Source: Bacteroidota bacterium (GTDB lineage: Bacteria; Bacteroidota; Bacteroidia; Bacteroidales; UBA7960). From it: a DNA stretch of 64,000 nt. Below are positions 45,242-54,242 of the stretch, one piece after another. The number at the start of each line of letters is the position of its first letter. The first letter of the stretch is position 1. The position numbers and the translations under genes were made by a program. The notes beneath the pieces are model-generated. The model did not search any database and was not told the origin of the DNA. It saw only the letters and a program-made list of their open reading frames with translations. The DNA is taken from the NCBI GenBank assembly GCA_007694165.1, contig RECE01000245.1, forward strand, positions 1-64,000. Direction: 5' to 3'.

Positions 45242-47983
45242 TCACCCTGTACTTTTCAGCCCTGCTGACAGGGCAGTAGTGAGCATCAAAAGTCTGTCGA
45301 GCATGTAATCTTTGGTTGCTTTTTCTGCCTCACTCATCGCACGCCATTCTTTGAGCTGCCCGATGTGTAGCTTGTGAAGGATATGCAATGCGTTTTTGCG
45401 TCTGTCAATATTGTCCAGCAAGCTATGCCGTCTGTTCTCTGATTCTTCTCCCATTAGCTCAATCAATTCATCCTTGGCTGTATGAAACTCGTCCATTATC
45501 ATGGAAGTAAATTCCTCCTTCAGTTTTGGGTCTTCTACCAGGTTGGCATATTGCTGCATCAGAGATTCATCAGCATTGAGCAAATTGGTTTCTATATGGA
45601 TGAGGGTATAGCGCAAGAAAGGCCATTTATGGGTAAACTCTTTAAACTGGCTGAAAAGCTCAGGGTGGTCATTTCTCATGCTCTTCAATGCATAGCCAGC
45701 GCCAAACCAGGCAGTCAGGTTGAACCTTGACTGGTTCCAGCTAAAGACCCAGGGGATAGCCCTTAAATCGTCCAGTGTGCGCTGACCAGTCCTGCGGGCA
45801 GGTCGCGAACCAATCCTGCTGCGTTCCAGCAAATCGATAGGGGTGGCCTGTCCGTAAAAATCAATAAACCCTGGTTTTTTAATCAACTCCTGGTACTTAT
45901 TCATGGATAACTCTGCCAGTTTCTTTAGTGCGTTGTAAGGGTATTCGGGGCGCTTTTCAATCGCATAGGTATAAGCTGTTTGAAGGGCAGTGCCCGAAAG
46001 TAACATCTCAAGATTATAGGTGGCATTCAAAAGGTTGGCAAACTGCTGTGCAATGGTTTCACCCTGAACCGTGAGCTTGATTTCACCACTCATAGTTCCC
46101 CGAGGCATGCTTTCAAGGAAACGATGATACTTTCCTCCTCCGCGGCTTATGGTGCCTCCGATACCATGGAAGAATTTCAGTTTTACATTGTGCTTTTGAG
46201 CAACAGCGGTTAACTTTTCCTCAACCTGGTATATATTCCAGCGGCTTGCAAGAATACCCCCATCTTTATTGCTGTCGCTGTATCCAAGCATAACCTCCTG
46301 CACGTTGCGGCCATGCGCTTTGCGTGCTTGTGTCATGGGATGGGAAAGAAATGCATCAAGCACCTTATCGGATTGCTGAAGGTCTTCGATGGTTTCGAAT
46401 AAGGGTACCACCTGTAGGGGTACATTCAACATTCCTACTTCACGCATAAAAAGGTAAACAACCAGCAAATCGCTCAAATCTCTGGTCATACTCACGATAA
46501 GAGAGCCGATCCCCTGGTGTCCGTATTTATCTGAATGCTCTTTCAGCACTGAAAAGCAGGAGATTATTTTATCAGCTTCAGGCCCCACGCAGGTACCTGA
46601 AACCACAAACGGACGATTGGTCTGAAGTTCTGCAGACAAAAACTCTACTCTTTTCGCTTCACTCCAACTGCTGTATTCCCAGTCTTCAACCGATGCTGCT
46701 TTAAGCATTTGCTCCAGGGCTTTTTCATGGAAGGTGCTGTTCTGGCGAATATCCAGCCTCACCAGGTGAAAACCAAAGCATTGCACCTGTCTTTCCAGCG
46801 CAAACAAAAGGTCTTCAGCAATTCTGTGGGCACCAATCTCAATAAGACTGTTTCTGAGAATCTCCAGATCCAGTTGTAGTTGCTCTGCTGATTTGTAATG
46901 GGCATCGTTTTCGGTCTGGCTTTCGTCCAGTGTATTTTTCAACTTTACCAGCATCAGGTTTACATACTGTCGCCAGGGTTCACGAGGGTTTCTTCTTATA
47001 GCTTTTCCTCCTTTTTCACCCAATGCATTTTGCAACTGGCCTATGGCATTGTGAAAAAAAGAAGGAACAGGGTTTTGCGCATCAGAGAAAGTAATTTTGG
47101 CTGCAAGTTCTTTCAGGCTGTCTACAATAATATTCAGAGCTGCTTTTCGGTGTATCTGCAAGGTAGATTGGGTAACATATGCACTCACAAAAGGATGGCC
47201 GTCGCGGTCTCCACCAACCCAGCTGCCAAATTGCAGCAAAGGAAAGTCTGAGGGCTTGCTTAAGGTGGATGAATTAAAACCCATTGACTTCCAGGTATAC
47301 TTCAGTCTTTGATCAGTAAGCTGCAGTGCTCTGGGAAATACCTTTGTATAAAAGTGAAGCACATTTTTTCGTTCAGCCTCAAGATCCGGTTTTGCCAGAT
47401 GCACCTCCCGGGTACGCCACCATCGCTCCAGCAATGACTTTACATCATCATCGATAGCTTCCTGTTCGGAAGAAGACCACATCTGGTTTTCTTTTTTTAC
47501 CAGTTGCAGGTAGACATCTCTGTGAAGGTCCAGTATCGAGGTTCTTTTGGCTTCTGTGGGATGGGCCGTAAGTACAGGTGTAACACGCACCCTGGCGAGA
47601 ATTTTCGCAATCTGCTCTTCATTCAGACCTTCCTTCTTCATCCTGCCAAAAGTTTCTGCCCATGAACCTCGAATAGCTTCCATTCCCATGGTATTCTCCA
47701 GGTTCCTTCGAAACTGCACAGTTGCATTTTCTTCTACCAGATTCATTAGCTGGAAGCCAATACTTGAAACCTGTATAAGTTTTTCCTGTGAGCCTTCAGG
47801 GGGTAATTCAGTTTCGGCTTTATTGTTCGGTTCAGGCAACATCTCTGCTATCTTTTCTTCTTTCAGCTCTTTTAGCACTTCTTTGAAGGTTGTTGTAATG
47901 GCCTGAAGATCCTTATGTATTTTTTGAAGTCCATTCTTTTCAATTTCTCTTTGCCTTGCTGCCTTGTTTTCCATATCTGACAT
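45242..47983 (-). CDS. ppc: Phosphoenolpyruvate carboxylase
   Basis: 913 residues, normal for the family. It carboxylates PEP to oxaloacetate. Seen: VLTAHPTEAKRTSILDLHR with the catalytic His, VGGDRDGHPFVSAYVT, SMTRDLSDLLVVYLFMREVGM, LGYSDSNKDGGILASRW, FHGIGGTISRGGGKYHRFL, and a C-terminal tail ending GLKSTG rather than the typical QNTG. In the glycine-rich loop the first conserved Arg of HGRGG is Ile (HGIGG); the second Arg is kept. The start may also be the ATG three codons in (MENKAAR). Confidence 0.93.
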   Translation of the reverse strand: MSDMENKAARQREIEKNGLQKIHKDLQAITTTFKEVLKELKEEKIAEMLPEPNNKAETELPPEGSQEKLIQVSSIGFQLMNLVEENATVQFRRNLENTMGMEAIRGSWAETFGRMKKEGLNEEQIAKILARVRVTPVLTAHPTEAKRTSILDLHRDVYLQLVKKENQMWSSSEQEAIDDDVKSLLERWWRTREVHLAKPDLEAERKNVLHFYTKVFPRALQLTDQRLKYTWKSMGFNSSTLSKPSDFPLLQFGSWVGGDRDGHPFVSAYVTQSTLQIHRKAALNIIVDSLKELAAKITFSDAQNPVPSFFHNAIGQLQNALGEKGGKAIRRNPREPWRQYVNLMLVKLKNTLDESQTENDAHYKSAEQLQLDLEILRNSLIEIGAHRIAEDLLFALERQVQCFGFHLVRLDIRQNSTFHEKALEQMLKAASVEDWEYSSWSEAKRVEFLSAELQTNRPFVVSGTCVGPEADKIISCFSVLKEHSDKYGHQGIGSLIVSMTRDLSDLLVVYLFMREVGMLNVPLQVVPLFETIEDLQQSDKVLDAFLSHPMTQARKAHGRNVQEVMLGYSDSNKDGGILASRWNIYQVEEKLTAVAQKHNVKLKFFHGIGGTISRGGGKYHRFLESMPRGTMSGEIKLTVQGETIAQQFANLLNATYNLEMLLSGTALQTAYTYAIEKRPEYPYNALKKLAELSMNKYQELIKKPGFIDFYGQATPIDLLERSRIGSRPARRTGQRTLDDLRAIPWVFSWNQSRFNLTAWFGAGYALKSMRNDHPELFSQFKEFTHKWPFLRYTLIHIETNLLNADESLMQQYANLVEDPKLKEEFTSMIMDEFHTAKDELIELMGEESENRRHSLLDNIDRRKNALHILHKLHIGQLKEWRAMSEAEKATKDYMLDRLLMLTTALSAGLKSTG

Positions 47984-48238
47984 TAATTTGAAGTTTGTTG
48001 GATTCGAAACTATTCTCCCCTTTTCTGTAAAAGTAGTTAACTACCAATGAGAAATATTTCAGGGAATGAGCCTTTTGGGTAAGATTAGTATTATCCTTGC
48101 AAAGATATCCAAAGGAGAATTAAAAACATAATGTCAGAATTTGTCATTTGGTGGTTTTAGTTTTTGTTAATACAATATCTTCCGACGAAGATACAATGGC
48201 AAGGTTGGGTGAATACTTATCGGGATGGTTTAGCGTTA

Positions 48239-48268
48239 TTGGTTTGTCTGCAAACAAATGTATATTTG
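48239..48268 (+). promoter_or_regulatory. Candidate promoter in the 335-bp gap before 48319
   Basis: TTG (48239-48241), 19 nt, then TATATTTG (48261-48268), exact on both elements, 51 nt before the ATG at 48319. The rest of the 47984-48318 gap shows no gene. Confidence 0.6.
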
Positions 48269-48318
48269 TATAGGCAAGTTATGTATTGTCAACCAGCCAC
48301 CACTTATTGAATTTGAAA

Positions 48319-49467
48319 ATGTTTAAGAAGAAGGTTTATTTCCCGATAATTTTTCTCTTTTGGGCCCTGTCAGCGTTCACTTCAGAAAATCGCTCTCAGG
48401 GAGACAACTGCAGGCAATACGCTCCTTCCTACGCTGATAGTGTTGCTGATTTGCTTCGGAAGGAATTAACTGACAGGCTTCCTGCTGTGTTGCTTGACTG
48501 GGAGCATAGTTGCGGTTTAAGCGAACCGTTGTTCAGGATAAGGATGTTGCAGTTGATATCAGAAGGGCAGTTTCCCGGGTATCTGAGCGAGAAGGACATG
48601 CTTGACTATGCAGTTGCTTTTGACATAAGGGATGCAATAACAGCGCGTGAAAATTTAGAAGAAAGGGAGGAGTATTATGAATTGTACGCCGGATACTTTG
48701 GCTATATCCCTTTAAACAGTGGTTTCGACAGACAAACAGAAAGGTGGGCCAGTCGTATGCTTGCCAGGTTTTCGCCCGAAGATCCTGAATGGGCATGGCT
48801 GAGTTTGTATAGTGGAGATACCCAATCCTTTTTCTTGATACTTCGGGAGGACAAATACAAGGGGGCTGAATTGTCAGAGGTTTATAAGGAACGGGTTGCC
48901 TATTTTCAGAAAAAACCTGAACTAAATATGGGAATTGGCACTGGAATTTGGATACCTACTGCTGATTTGGAAATTATTGGGATGAAGCCAATTCTTGAGA
49001 TTTTTGCCGGAATAAAAACCCAAAATACTTTTTACGATTTGGTTTTCTCCATGCGTTTTGGCCAAACCAAAAATCCCTTTGAGCTTGTTGCCAGGGATAG
49101 TATTGTGGAAACCAGAAACTATCAGGGTGGCTTTATAGGAATAGAAATTACACGGATGTTTTTTAAATCGGGCCGTTATGAGACAGGTTTGTATGTTTCA
49201 GGTGGGTACGATTTGATGGATATTATAGAGGACCGACAGGATCCGGTAAGAGAAACCTTTGCTGCTGCAGCCCTGCAACTTGGGCCTGTAATTACTTATA
49301 ATTTCCACAACCGCAGTCGTATAAGCTTAAAAGCTGGCTATTCGCTGATGAATCATAAAAGTACCGGAGGTTCCTCCCTACAGGGCAATGCGTGGAATTT
49401 GAGAATTCTTTTCGGATTCTCAGACAATGCCAGAAAAACCGAAAACCTCCGAAGGCTGGGATATTAA
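48319..49467 (+). CDS. Exported protein with C-terminal outer-membrane-like beta region
   Basis: 382 residues from the ATG at 48319 (a TTG frame start at 48286 is unlikely). Seen: an N-terminal signal (VYFPIIFLFWALSAFTS), then a helical half to about residue 190. A C-terminal half follows with alternating strands (MGIGTGIWIPTADLEIIG, FYDLVFSMRFGQT, YETGLYVSGGYDL, SRISLKAGYSLMNH) suggestive of a beta-barrel. I do not recognise the family. Its stop overlaps that of the convergent TPR gene by four bases. Confidence 0.75.
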   Translation: MFKKKVYFPIIFLFWALSAFTSENRSQGDNCRQYAPSYADSVADLLRKELTDRLPAVLLDWEHSCGLSEPLFRIRMLQLISEGQFPGYLSEKDMLDYAVAFDIRDAITARENLEEREEYYELYAGYFGYIPLNSGFDRQTERWASRMLARFSPEDPEWAWLSLYSGDTQSFFLILREDKYKGAELSEVYKERVAYFQKKPELNMGIGTGIWIPTADLEIIGMKPILEIFAGIKTQNTFYDLVFSMRFGQTKNPFELVARDSIVETRNYQGGFIGIEITRMFFKSGRYETGLYVSGGYDLMDIIEDRQDPVRETFAAAALQLGPVITYNFHNRSRISLKAGYSLMNHKSTGGSSLQGNAWNLRILFGFSDNARKTENLRRLGY

Positions 49468-51824
49468 AGTTCTATTCCTCTAACAGCTAAATAACGGATT
49501 TTACCATTATTGCCTACCTGCTTTTTCAAATCCTTGTCTATATATTCTCCCTGAAGGCTGATTTCTATATTTTGGTGGCTATCGATGAAACGAACAACTT
49601 CGTGGTGCAGCTTTATATGGGATTCTGTTTCTTCTCCTTCTGAGAGCTGCTTTTCGGGATTGATAAGATAGAGACGGTCTGAAGGTTTTAGTTTAAACTC
49701 ATAAATACCCGAAAAAGAATTGGTAATACCGGGATTGTCAAAAATCCGGGACGTTGGATCTATCAGCTGCAATTCCTGGTAATCAAACATAGGCCTGAAT
49801 ATACTACCGGGATTTCTGGCTATGGCAAGCCCGAGAATAGTAGCTTCAGAGGTGAATCTTACTTTGTAATCTGTTTTATTGAGATGCAACATGGCAAAGT
49901 TCAGGTTGAAGGCATCTTCGCCTGTTGTAAAGCTGGATGTGATAGTACGAAAATATTCCTTGAGCTGGATGAGATACTCGTTTGGTTTTTTTATGAAGTC
50001 AATCTTCAAATGATTGTCAACAAAAGAGCCAAGTGCAATATTCAGCAATTTTTTATCTACCGGAAGAAGATGGGTATCTGCAATCAAAATAAGTGCATGA
50101 TCGTTCCATTGTCTTACCGTGCATATGTCAGGTAGTTTCTGTTCTTCACCTAAATGAACTTCAAAGTATTTATTGGCAAATATTTGTTTTAATTCATCGG
50201 GGCACTTATTGTGCTTTTCAGAAATAATTTGTGCCAGTTGCAAAGTTTGTGCTGCTTGTTGCAGCTGCAAAATATTTTCATTCTCCAGCTGGCCAATATT
50301 TCTGCTTGCCTCTACCAGCTGATCTTCCTGTTTTTTTATCATTTCTACATTGTCCGAAATGATGCTCTTTTGCTTTCCAATTTCCATATTGGTGATTTTC
50401 TTTTGATTGAAATGCACCAGGGTAGCAATGGTAAGAATGATAACAAAGGCAAGTACAATGAAAATTGTATTCACCATTTGATTCTTTCTTTTCAGTTCAA
50501 TTTTGTTTTTTTCAATTTGCAGGCTCTGCAGATCAATCATCTGTTGTTTCTGCTCTGATTGAAAATAAGCATCCATTTCATTAATTTGCCTCTGATTTGC
50601 AATGTTTAGCAATGAATCACTGTATTGCTTGTATTCCTGAAAATAGTTTAGTGCATTTCTATACCTTTCCTGACCTTCGCTGATACTGGATAAAACTTTG
50701 AGCGATTGTGCCTGATCTTCCAGCGATTCTACTTCTCTGGCAAGCTGCAAACTCTTTTGCGCCAATTCAATTGCCTGGTTGAAATTTCTAAGCCTCATTA
50801 AGCTGATAGCCTTATTTCTGAGTACAGATGCTTCCGTGTGCTTGTGTCCTGCCTGCTGAGAAATGGCCAGTGCTTTCTCATAATGTTCCAGTGCTTTAGG
50901 GCTATTGCCTTCCTTTGAATAAAGAATGCCCATATTAAGCAGTGCTTGTCCCTGAATTCTCATGTCGTTGGCAGTAACTGCATGATAAAGAGCTTTCTGG
51001 TAATGCTTGTCTGCATTGTTGGAATCATTGTGCTGATAGTAGAGTGCTCCCAGGCTAAGATTAATGGATGCAATACTAGAGTGGTCTTCCAGTTCATCCA
51101 GAAGATCGAGGGCGGTAAGGTAGTTTTCTTTTGCTTTAGAAAAGTTCCCCATTGAATTATAAATATTCCCTATTCCCAGATAGGCCAGGCCTTCGTCTCT
51201 GAAATTTTCAAATTCCCTGAAATAGCCTAATGCCGTCTGGTAATAATCGAGGCTCTTTAGATAATTGCCTCTTACATAGTGTATGGTGGCCAGATTGGTG
51301 TTTAATGAAGCGATATTATCCTGAATGTTATGCTCTTCAGCGATTTCAAGCGCTTTAACAAAATGTTCTGCTGCTGCGGTAAGATCGCCAAGGTAGTAGT
51401 AATTGCTACCGATGCTGAGTTTGATCCTTATTTTTTGACTGTATTGTTTGAGTTCAGAGAGCATCTCCAGCACTTTCATGCTGTTGTCAATACCTTCCTG
51501 GTATTTGCCCCATGCATTGTTTAAATGAATAATGTACCTGAGAGATTTGATTTCCAGCAACTGCAGCTTTTCCTTGTGCTTTTTATTGGAAATATTACCC
51601 GGATTTCGGCTTAGTTCGAGCGCTTGCAGGTAAAAATGAAGGGCTGAGTCATAGTTTGTGTTTTCAAAGTAATCTCCCATCTGAAGGAGCAGCTCAATTT
51701 TCACAGTATCTACCCGTGTATTTTTAATTCTCGACTCCAAAACACCGATAGATTCATTCCCGATAGCGGCTATGTGGTTAATCAGAACAATAGAGGTCAG
51801 AAAGATTACTTTTCGCAGATACAT
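49464..51824 (-). CDS. TPR-transmembrane protein with degenerate PP2C/SpoIIE-like domain
   Basis: 786 residues. Seen: a signal peptide (1-21), about eight TPR units (about 40-400), a coiled coil (415-448), one TM helix (450-471), a second coiled coil (475-535), and a cytoplasmic C-terminal domain (about 540-786). That domain aligns in layout with the SpoIIE phosphatases found in this Bacteroidota architecture. The metal sites are lost, however. SGDF-type, GDCTGHG and DGMD motifs are replaced by LPDI, ADTHLLP and DAFN, and the terminal LYLYTDG by LYLINPE. Probably a binding rather than catalytic signalling protein (inference). Confidence 0.82.
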   Translation of the reverse strand: MYLRKVIFLTSIVLINHIAAIGNESIGVLESRIKNTRVDTVKIELLLQMGDYFENTNYDSALHFYLQALELSRNPGNISNKKHKEKLQLLEIKSLRYIIHLNNAWGKYQEGIDNSMKVLEMLSELKQYSQKIRIKLSIGSNYYYLGDLTAAAEHFVKALEIAEEHNIQDNIASLNTNLATIHYVRGNYLKSLDYYQTALGYFREFENFRDEGLAYLGIGNIYNSMGNFSKAKENYLTALDLLDELEDHSSIASINLSLGALYYQHNDSNNADKHYQKALYHAVTANDMRIQGQALLNMGILYSKEGNSPKALEHYEKALAISQQAGHKHTEASVLRNKAISLMRLRNFNQAIELAQKSLQLAREVESLEDQAQSLKVLSSISEGQERYRNALNYFQEYKQYSDSLLNIANQRQINEMDAYFQSEQKQQMIDLQSLQIEKNKIELKRKNQMVNTIFIVLAFVIILTIATLVHFNQKKITNMEIGKQKSIISDNVEMIKKQEDQLVEASRNIGQLENENILQLQQAAQTLQLAQIISEKHNKCPDELKQIFANKYFEVHLGEEQKLPDICTVRQWNDHALILIADTHLLPVDKKLLNIALGSFVDNHLKIDFIKKPNEYLIQLKEYFRTITSSFTTGEDAFNLNFAMLHLNKTDYKVRFTSEATILGLAIARNPGSIFRPMFDYQELQLIDPTSRIFDNPGITNSFSGIYEFKLKPSDRLYLINPEKQLSEGEETESHIKLHHEVVRFIDSHQNIEISLQGEYIDKDLKKQVGNNGKIRYLAVRGIEL

Positions 51825-51943
51825 GTCAATTATTCGTTATACTATTTCCCATCCAACAAAAATATATTTTTATTCTGAATGTGCAGAGTTTTTGTGAGAA
51901 TATTTATTCGTTTTGACAGCAGATTTGTTTGCTTTGTGTTTTT

Positions 51944-52172
51944 AGTGGCGGGGTGAGTGGTAGTCACCCCGTAACTTTTGGGTTTTACCGCTGGTGACGG
52001 GGCCACTCCAAGTGACCCCGCCACTATCTCCAGCACCGTGGTCAGATGATTTCCAACTCGTGCGACCACTAATCTCACGCTTTAGCGCACTAAACCCTGG
52101 AGGATTTTGGAAACCTCCAAGGTTTTATGGTGCACCCATAGTGACGGGGCCACTTCAAGTGACCCCGCCACT
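51944..52172. repeat. Cluster of GC-rich palindromic repeats
   Basis: Three related palindromic elements: 51944-51974 (a diverged copy), 51994-52025 and 52140-52172. The last two differ at few positions (GTGACGGGGCCACT, TC or CC, AAGTGACCCCGCCACT). Between them is another inverted repeat, AACCCTGGAGG / CCTCCAAGGTTT (52092-52124). As minus-strand RNA the mismatches become G-U pairs, so each could fold well. They stand out from the AT-rich flanks in a 469-bp gap with no credible gene. Confidence 0.85.
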
Positions 52173-52241
52173 ATTTTCAAGTGCGCAGTGCTTATTCAAG
52201 TTTCATAACAGAAAAGTAATATGACTTACCACAGGAAAAAC

Positions 52242-52249
52242 TATATTTG
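52242..52249 (+). promoter_or_regulatory. -7 box of the phosphodiesterase gene
   Basis: TATATTTG, an exact TAnnTTTG match, 44 nt before the ATG at 52294. No TTG occurs at the usual distance. Confidence 0.4.
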
Positions 52250-52293
52250 CATTTTCTCAGTAAATAATGTTTTATTCAATAAAAACCAACAAT

Positions 52294-53511
52294 ATGTATA
52301 GAGTAATTTTGATTGTATTTGTATCGATTGGGTTTGTGTTTTCTTCCTGCGGAAGTGAAGGCAGAATACCCGCTCAAGAGCAATATGTGGTAATGTTGTC
52401 CATGGATGGGTTCCGGTGGGACTATGCCTCCAGGGTAGAAACACCCTGGCTGGATTATATCGCCTCTAACGGGGTGATTGCGGAATATGTTAAGCCTGCT
52501 TTTCCCTCCAAAACATTTCCCAACCACTACAGCATGGCAACCGGCCTGTATCCTGATAATCATGGAATAGTCGATAATAATTTTACATGCCCGGTGCATG
52601 GAACTTTTAGATTGGGTGATAGGGAATCTGTAGAAAATAGCGTTTTTTACTTAGGTGAACCCATTTGGGTTACTGCCGAAAAGCAAGATGTTACAACAGC
52701 CTCTTTTTTCTGGGTGGGTTCCGAAGCTCCTGTGCAGGGTATTCAGCCAACCTACTGGAAAAGATTTGATGGCAGGGTTCCTTTTACCAACCGAATGGAT
52801 ACTGTAATCAGCTGGTTGCAACTGGAAGAAGAGGTAAGGCCAAGGCTTGTTACATTTTATTTCCAGGAGCCTGACAGCCAGGGACATCGCACTGGACCTG
52901 ACAGTCCCGAAATTGATGCACTTGTCATGGAACTTGATTCCCTGTTGGGGAACTTTATCGGTATGCTTAAAGAATTACCCATTTATGATAAAATCAATTT
53001 TATCGTAACCTCTGACCATGGCATGACAGAGGTAAGTCCGGACAGATATGTGAATATAGCCTCTTTTACACCTCGCGATTGGTATGAACGCAGCCATGGT
53101 GGCAATCCCATGCTGCACGTAACACCGAAAGAAGGAATGATGGATTCTGTATGGAATATCCTTCAAACCATTGAAAACGTAAGTGTCTGGAAAAAAGAAG
53201 ATGTACCTGCAAGACTTAATTATGGTACAAACCCGCGTATTGAGGAGATTATAATACTTGCAGACAGCACCTGGAGTATTGGCTGGGGAAAGCCACGTTC
53301 GAATTATTATACCGGTGGAGCACACGGCTGGGACAATGCCAAAAAGGATATGCATACCATTTTTTATGCTATGGGGCCCTCTTTCAAGAAGGGACACAGA
53401 CACTCTTCCATTGAAGTTGTGGACCTCTATCCTCTTATCACCAAAATTATGGGACTCGAACCCGCTGAGGTGGATGGAAAACTGGAAAGGGTAGAGGGTA
53501 TGCTCAGATAG
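52294..53511 (+). CDS. ENPP-type alkaline-phosphatase-superfamily phosphodiesterase, lipoprotein
   Basis: 405 residues from the ATG at 52294; a start at 52267 is possible but unlike a signal. Seen: lipobox FVFSSC (Cys18), the metal aspartate in VVMLSMDGFRWDYA, the nucleophile threonine in FPSKTFPNHYSMATGLYP, DHGMTEV with metal ligands, and a GGAHGWDN histidine. This matches nucleotide pyrophosphatase/phosphodiesterases. Predicted to be a surface or periplasmic hydrolase of phosphodiesters, substrate unknown. A bidirectional terminator follows. Confidence 0.93.
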   Translation: MYRVILIVFVSIGFVFSSCGSEGRIPAQEQYVVMLSMDGFRWDYASRVETPWLDYIASNGVIAEYVKPAFPSKTFPNHYSMATGLYPDNHGIVDNNFTCPVHGTFRLGDRESVENSVFYLGEPIWVTAEKQDVTTASFFWVGSEAPVQGIQPTYWKRFDGRVPFTNRMDTVISWLQLEEEVRPRLVTFYFQEPDSQGHRTGPDSPEIDALVMELDSLLGNFIGMLKELPIYDKINFIVTSDHGMTEVSPDRYVNIASFTPRDWYERSHGGNPMLHVTPKEGMMDSVWNILQTIENVSVWKKEDVPARLNYGTNPRIEEIIILADSTWSIGWGKPRSNYYTGGAHGWDNAKKDMHTIFYAMGPSFKKGHRHSSIEVVDLYPLITKIMGLEPAEVDGKLERVEGMLR

Positions 53512-53540
53512 TACCTCTGACTACTTCACGCCATGTACAA

Positions 53541-53567
53541 CAAAAGGCCCGGATTTCGGGCCTTTTG
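53541..53567. terminator. Bidirectional terminator between convergent genes
   Basis: A perfect 11-bp stem (CAAAAGGCCCG / CGGGCCTTTTG), 5-nt loop, flanked by T/A-rich sequence on both sides. Confidence 0.8.
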
Positions 53568-53595
53568 CTGTTTTAGTTAGATGTACTGGTGTATT

Positions 53596-54183
53596 TTACA
53601 AAGGGTTGGTAAGGTCAAAATCAGCCCTGAAAACAATTTCTCCATGATATTGCAACTGATAGCTGAAGTTGGTCATATCTTCGCTGAGTACCACATTCCA
53701 CTGACGATTTAAGGTATCCACAAGTAGCTCTATGGTATAATCATCGGCAGGAAAGTGCTGTTTAAAGGCAGTCCCTGTACCATCAGCATAACCTCCGTAA
53801 AGTGTTTGTTCTTCAGGAGTTCCGTCGGGATAGCGGTGATCATGGCGGAAACGAAGTCTTCCATCTTCTGCCAGAAACATCCAGGTACGCGATGTATCCT
53901 CATCCATGTGAAAAGGAATGTGCACATGAGTATCTTCACAAACTGTAACATGCATAACCATGACTTTGTCTGCCCAGCTTTCTCTGCCTTCCTGCATATA
54001 TACCTCACGGCCGAGGAATGATTGGCCGCAAAGACTTGCCAGGTTGTTTAAAAAAGCCTGCTCTGTTTCTGAAATGGTAACTTCATCAGCACTGGTTCTT
54101 TCCTCTGTTTCGCGGGGAGCACCGCCGCAAGATGCCAGTAAAATTGCGATAACAGGCAGAATCCATAAAATTTTTCTCTTCAT
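53596..54183 (-). CDS. Uncharacterised lipoprotein of a widespread family
   Basis: 195 residues. Seen: lipobox LLASC (Cys19), and the pattern LASLCGQSFLGREVYMQEG, VMHVTVCEDTHVHIPFHMDED, SRTWMFL, LRFRHDHRYPDG, LYGGYADGTGTAF, FPADDYTIE and FRADFDLT. I recognise this conserved motif set from hypothetical secreted proteins of many bacteria, without a known function. Two conserved cysteines may form a disulfide. It follows the M19 gene (59-bp gap). Confidence 0.82.
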   Translation of the reverse strand: MKRKILWILPVIAILLASCGGAPRETEERTSADEVTISETEQAFLNNLASLCGQSFLGREVYMQEGRESWADKVMVMHVTVCEDTHVHIPFHMDEDTSRTWMFLAEDGRLRFRHDHRYPDGTPEEQTLYGGYADGTGTAFKQHFPADDYTIELLVDTLNRQWNVVLSEDMTNFSYQLQYHGEIVFRADFDLTNPL

Positions 54184-54225
54184 GATTTTCGGGGTTTAGT
54201 AATTATTAAAAAAAAATGTTGGTTA

Positions 54226-54233
54226 CAAATATA
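54226..54233 (-). promoter_or_regulatory. Possible -7 box for the lipoprotein gene at 53596
   Basis: TATATTTG on the minus strand in the 59-bp gap after the M19 gene. No -33 element is visible. Confidence 0.3.
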
Positions 54234-54242
54234 ACCATTTTC

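Noticed and set aside
51842..52078. 78-codon minus frame through the palindromic repeats
   Set aside because: It is created by the repeat DNA itself; no start signal or family.
51944..52172. CRISPR-like array
   Set aside because: The elements are palindromic, unequally spaced and few; there are no equal-length spacers or cas genes.
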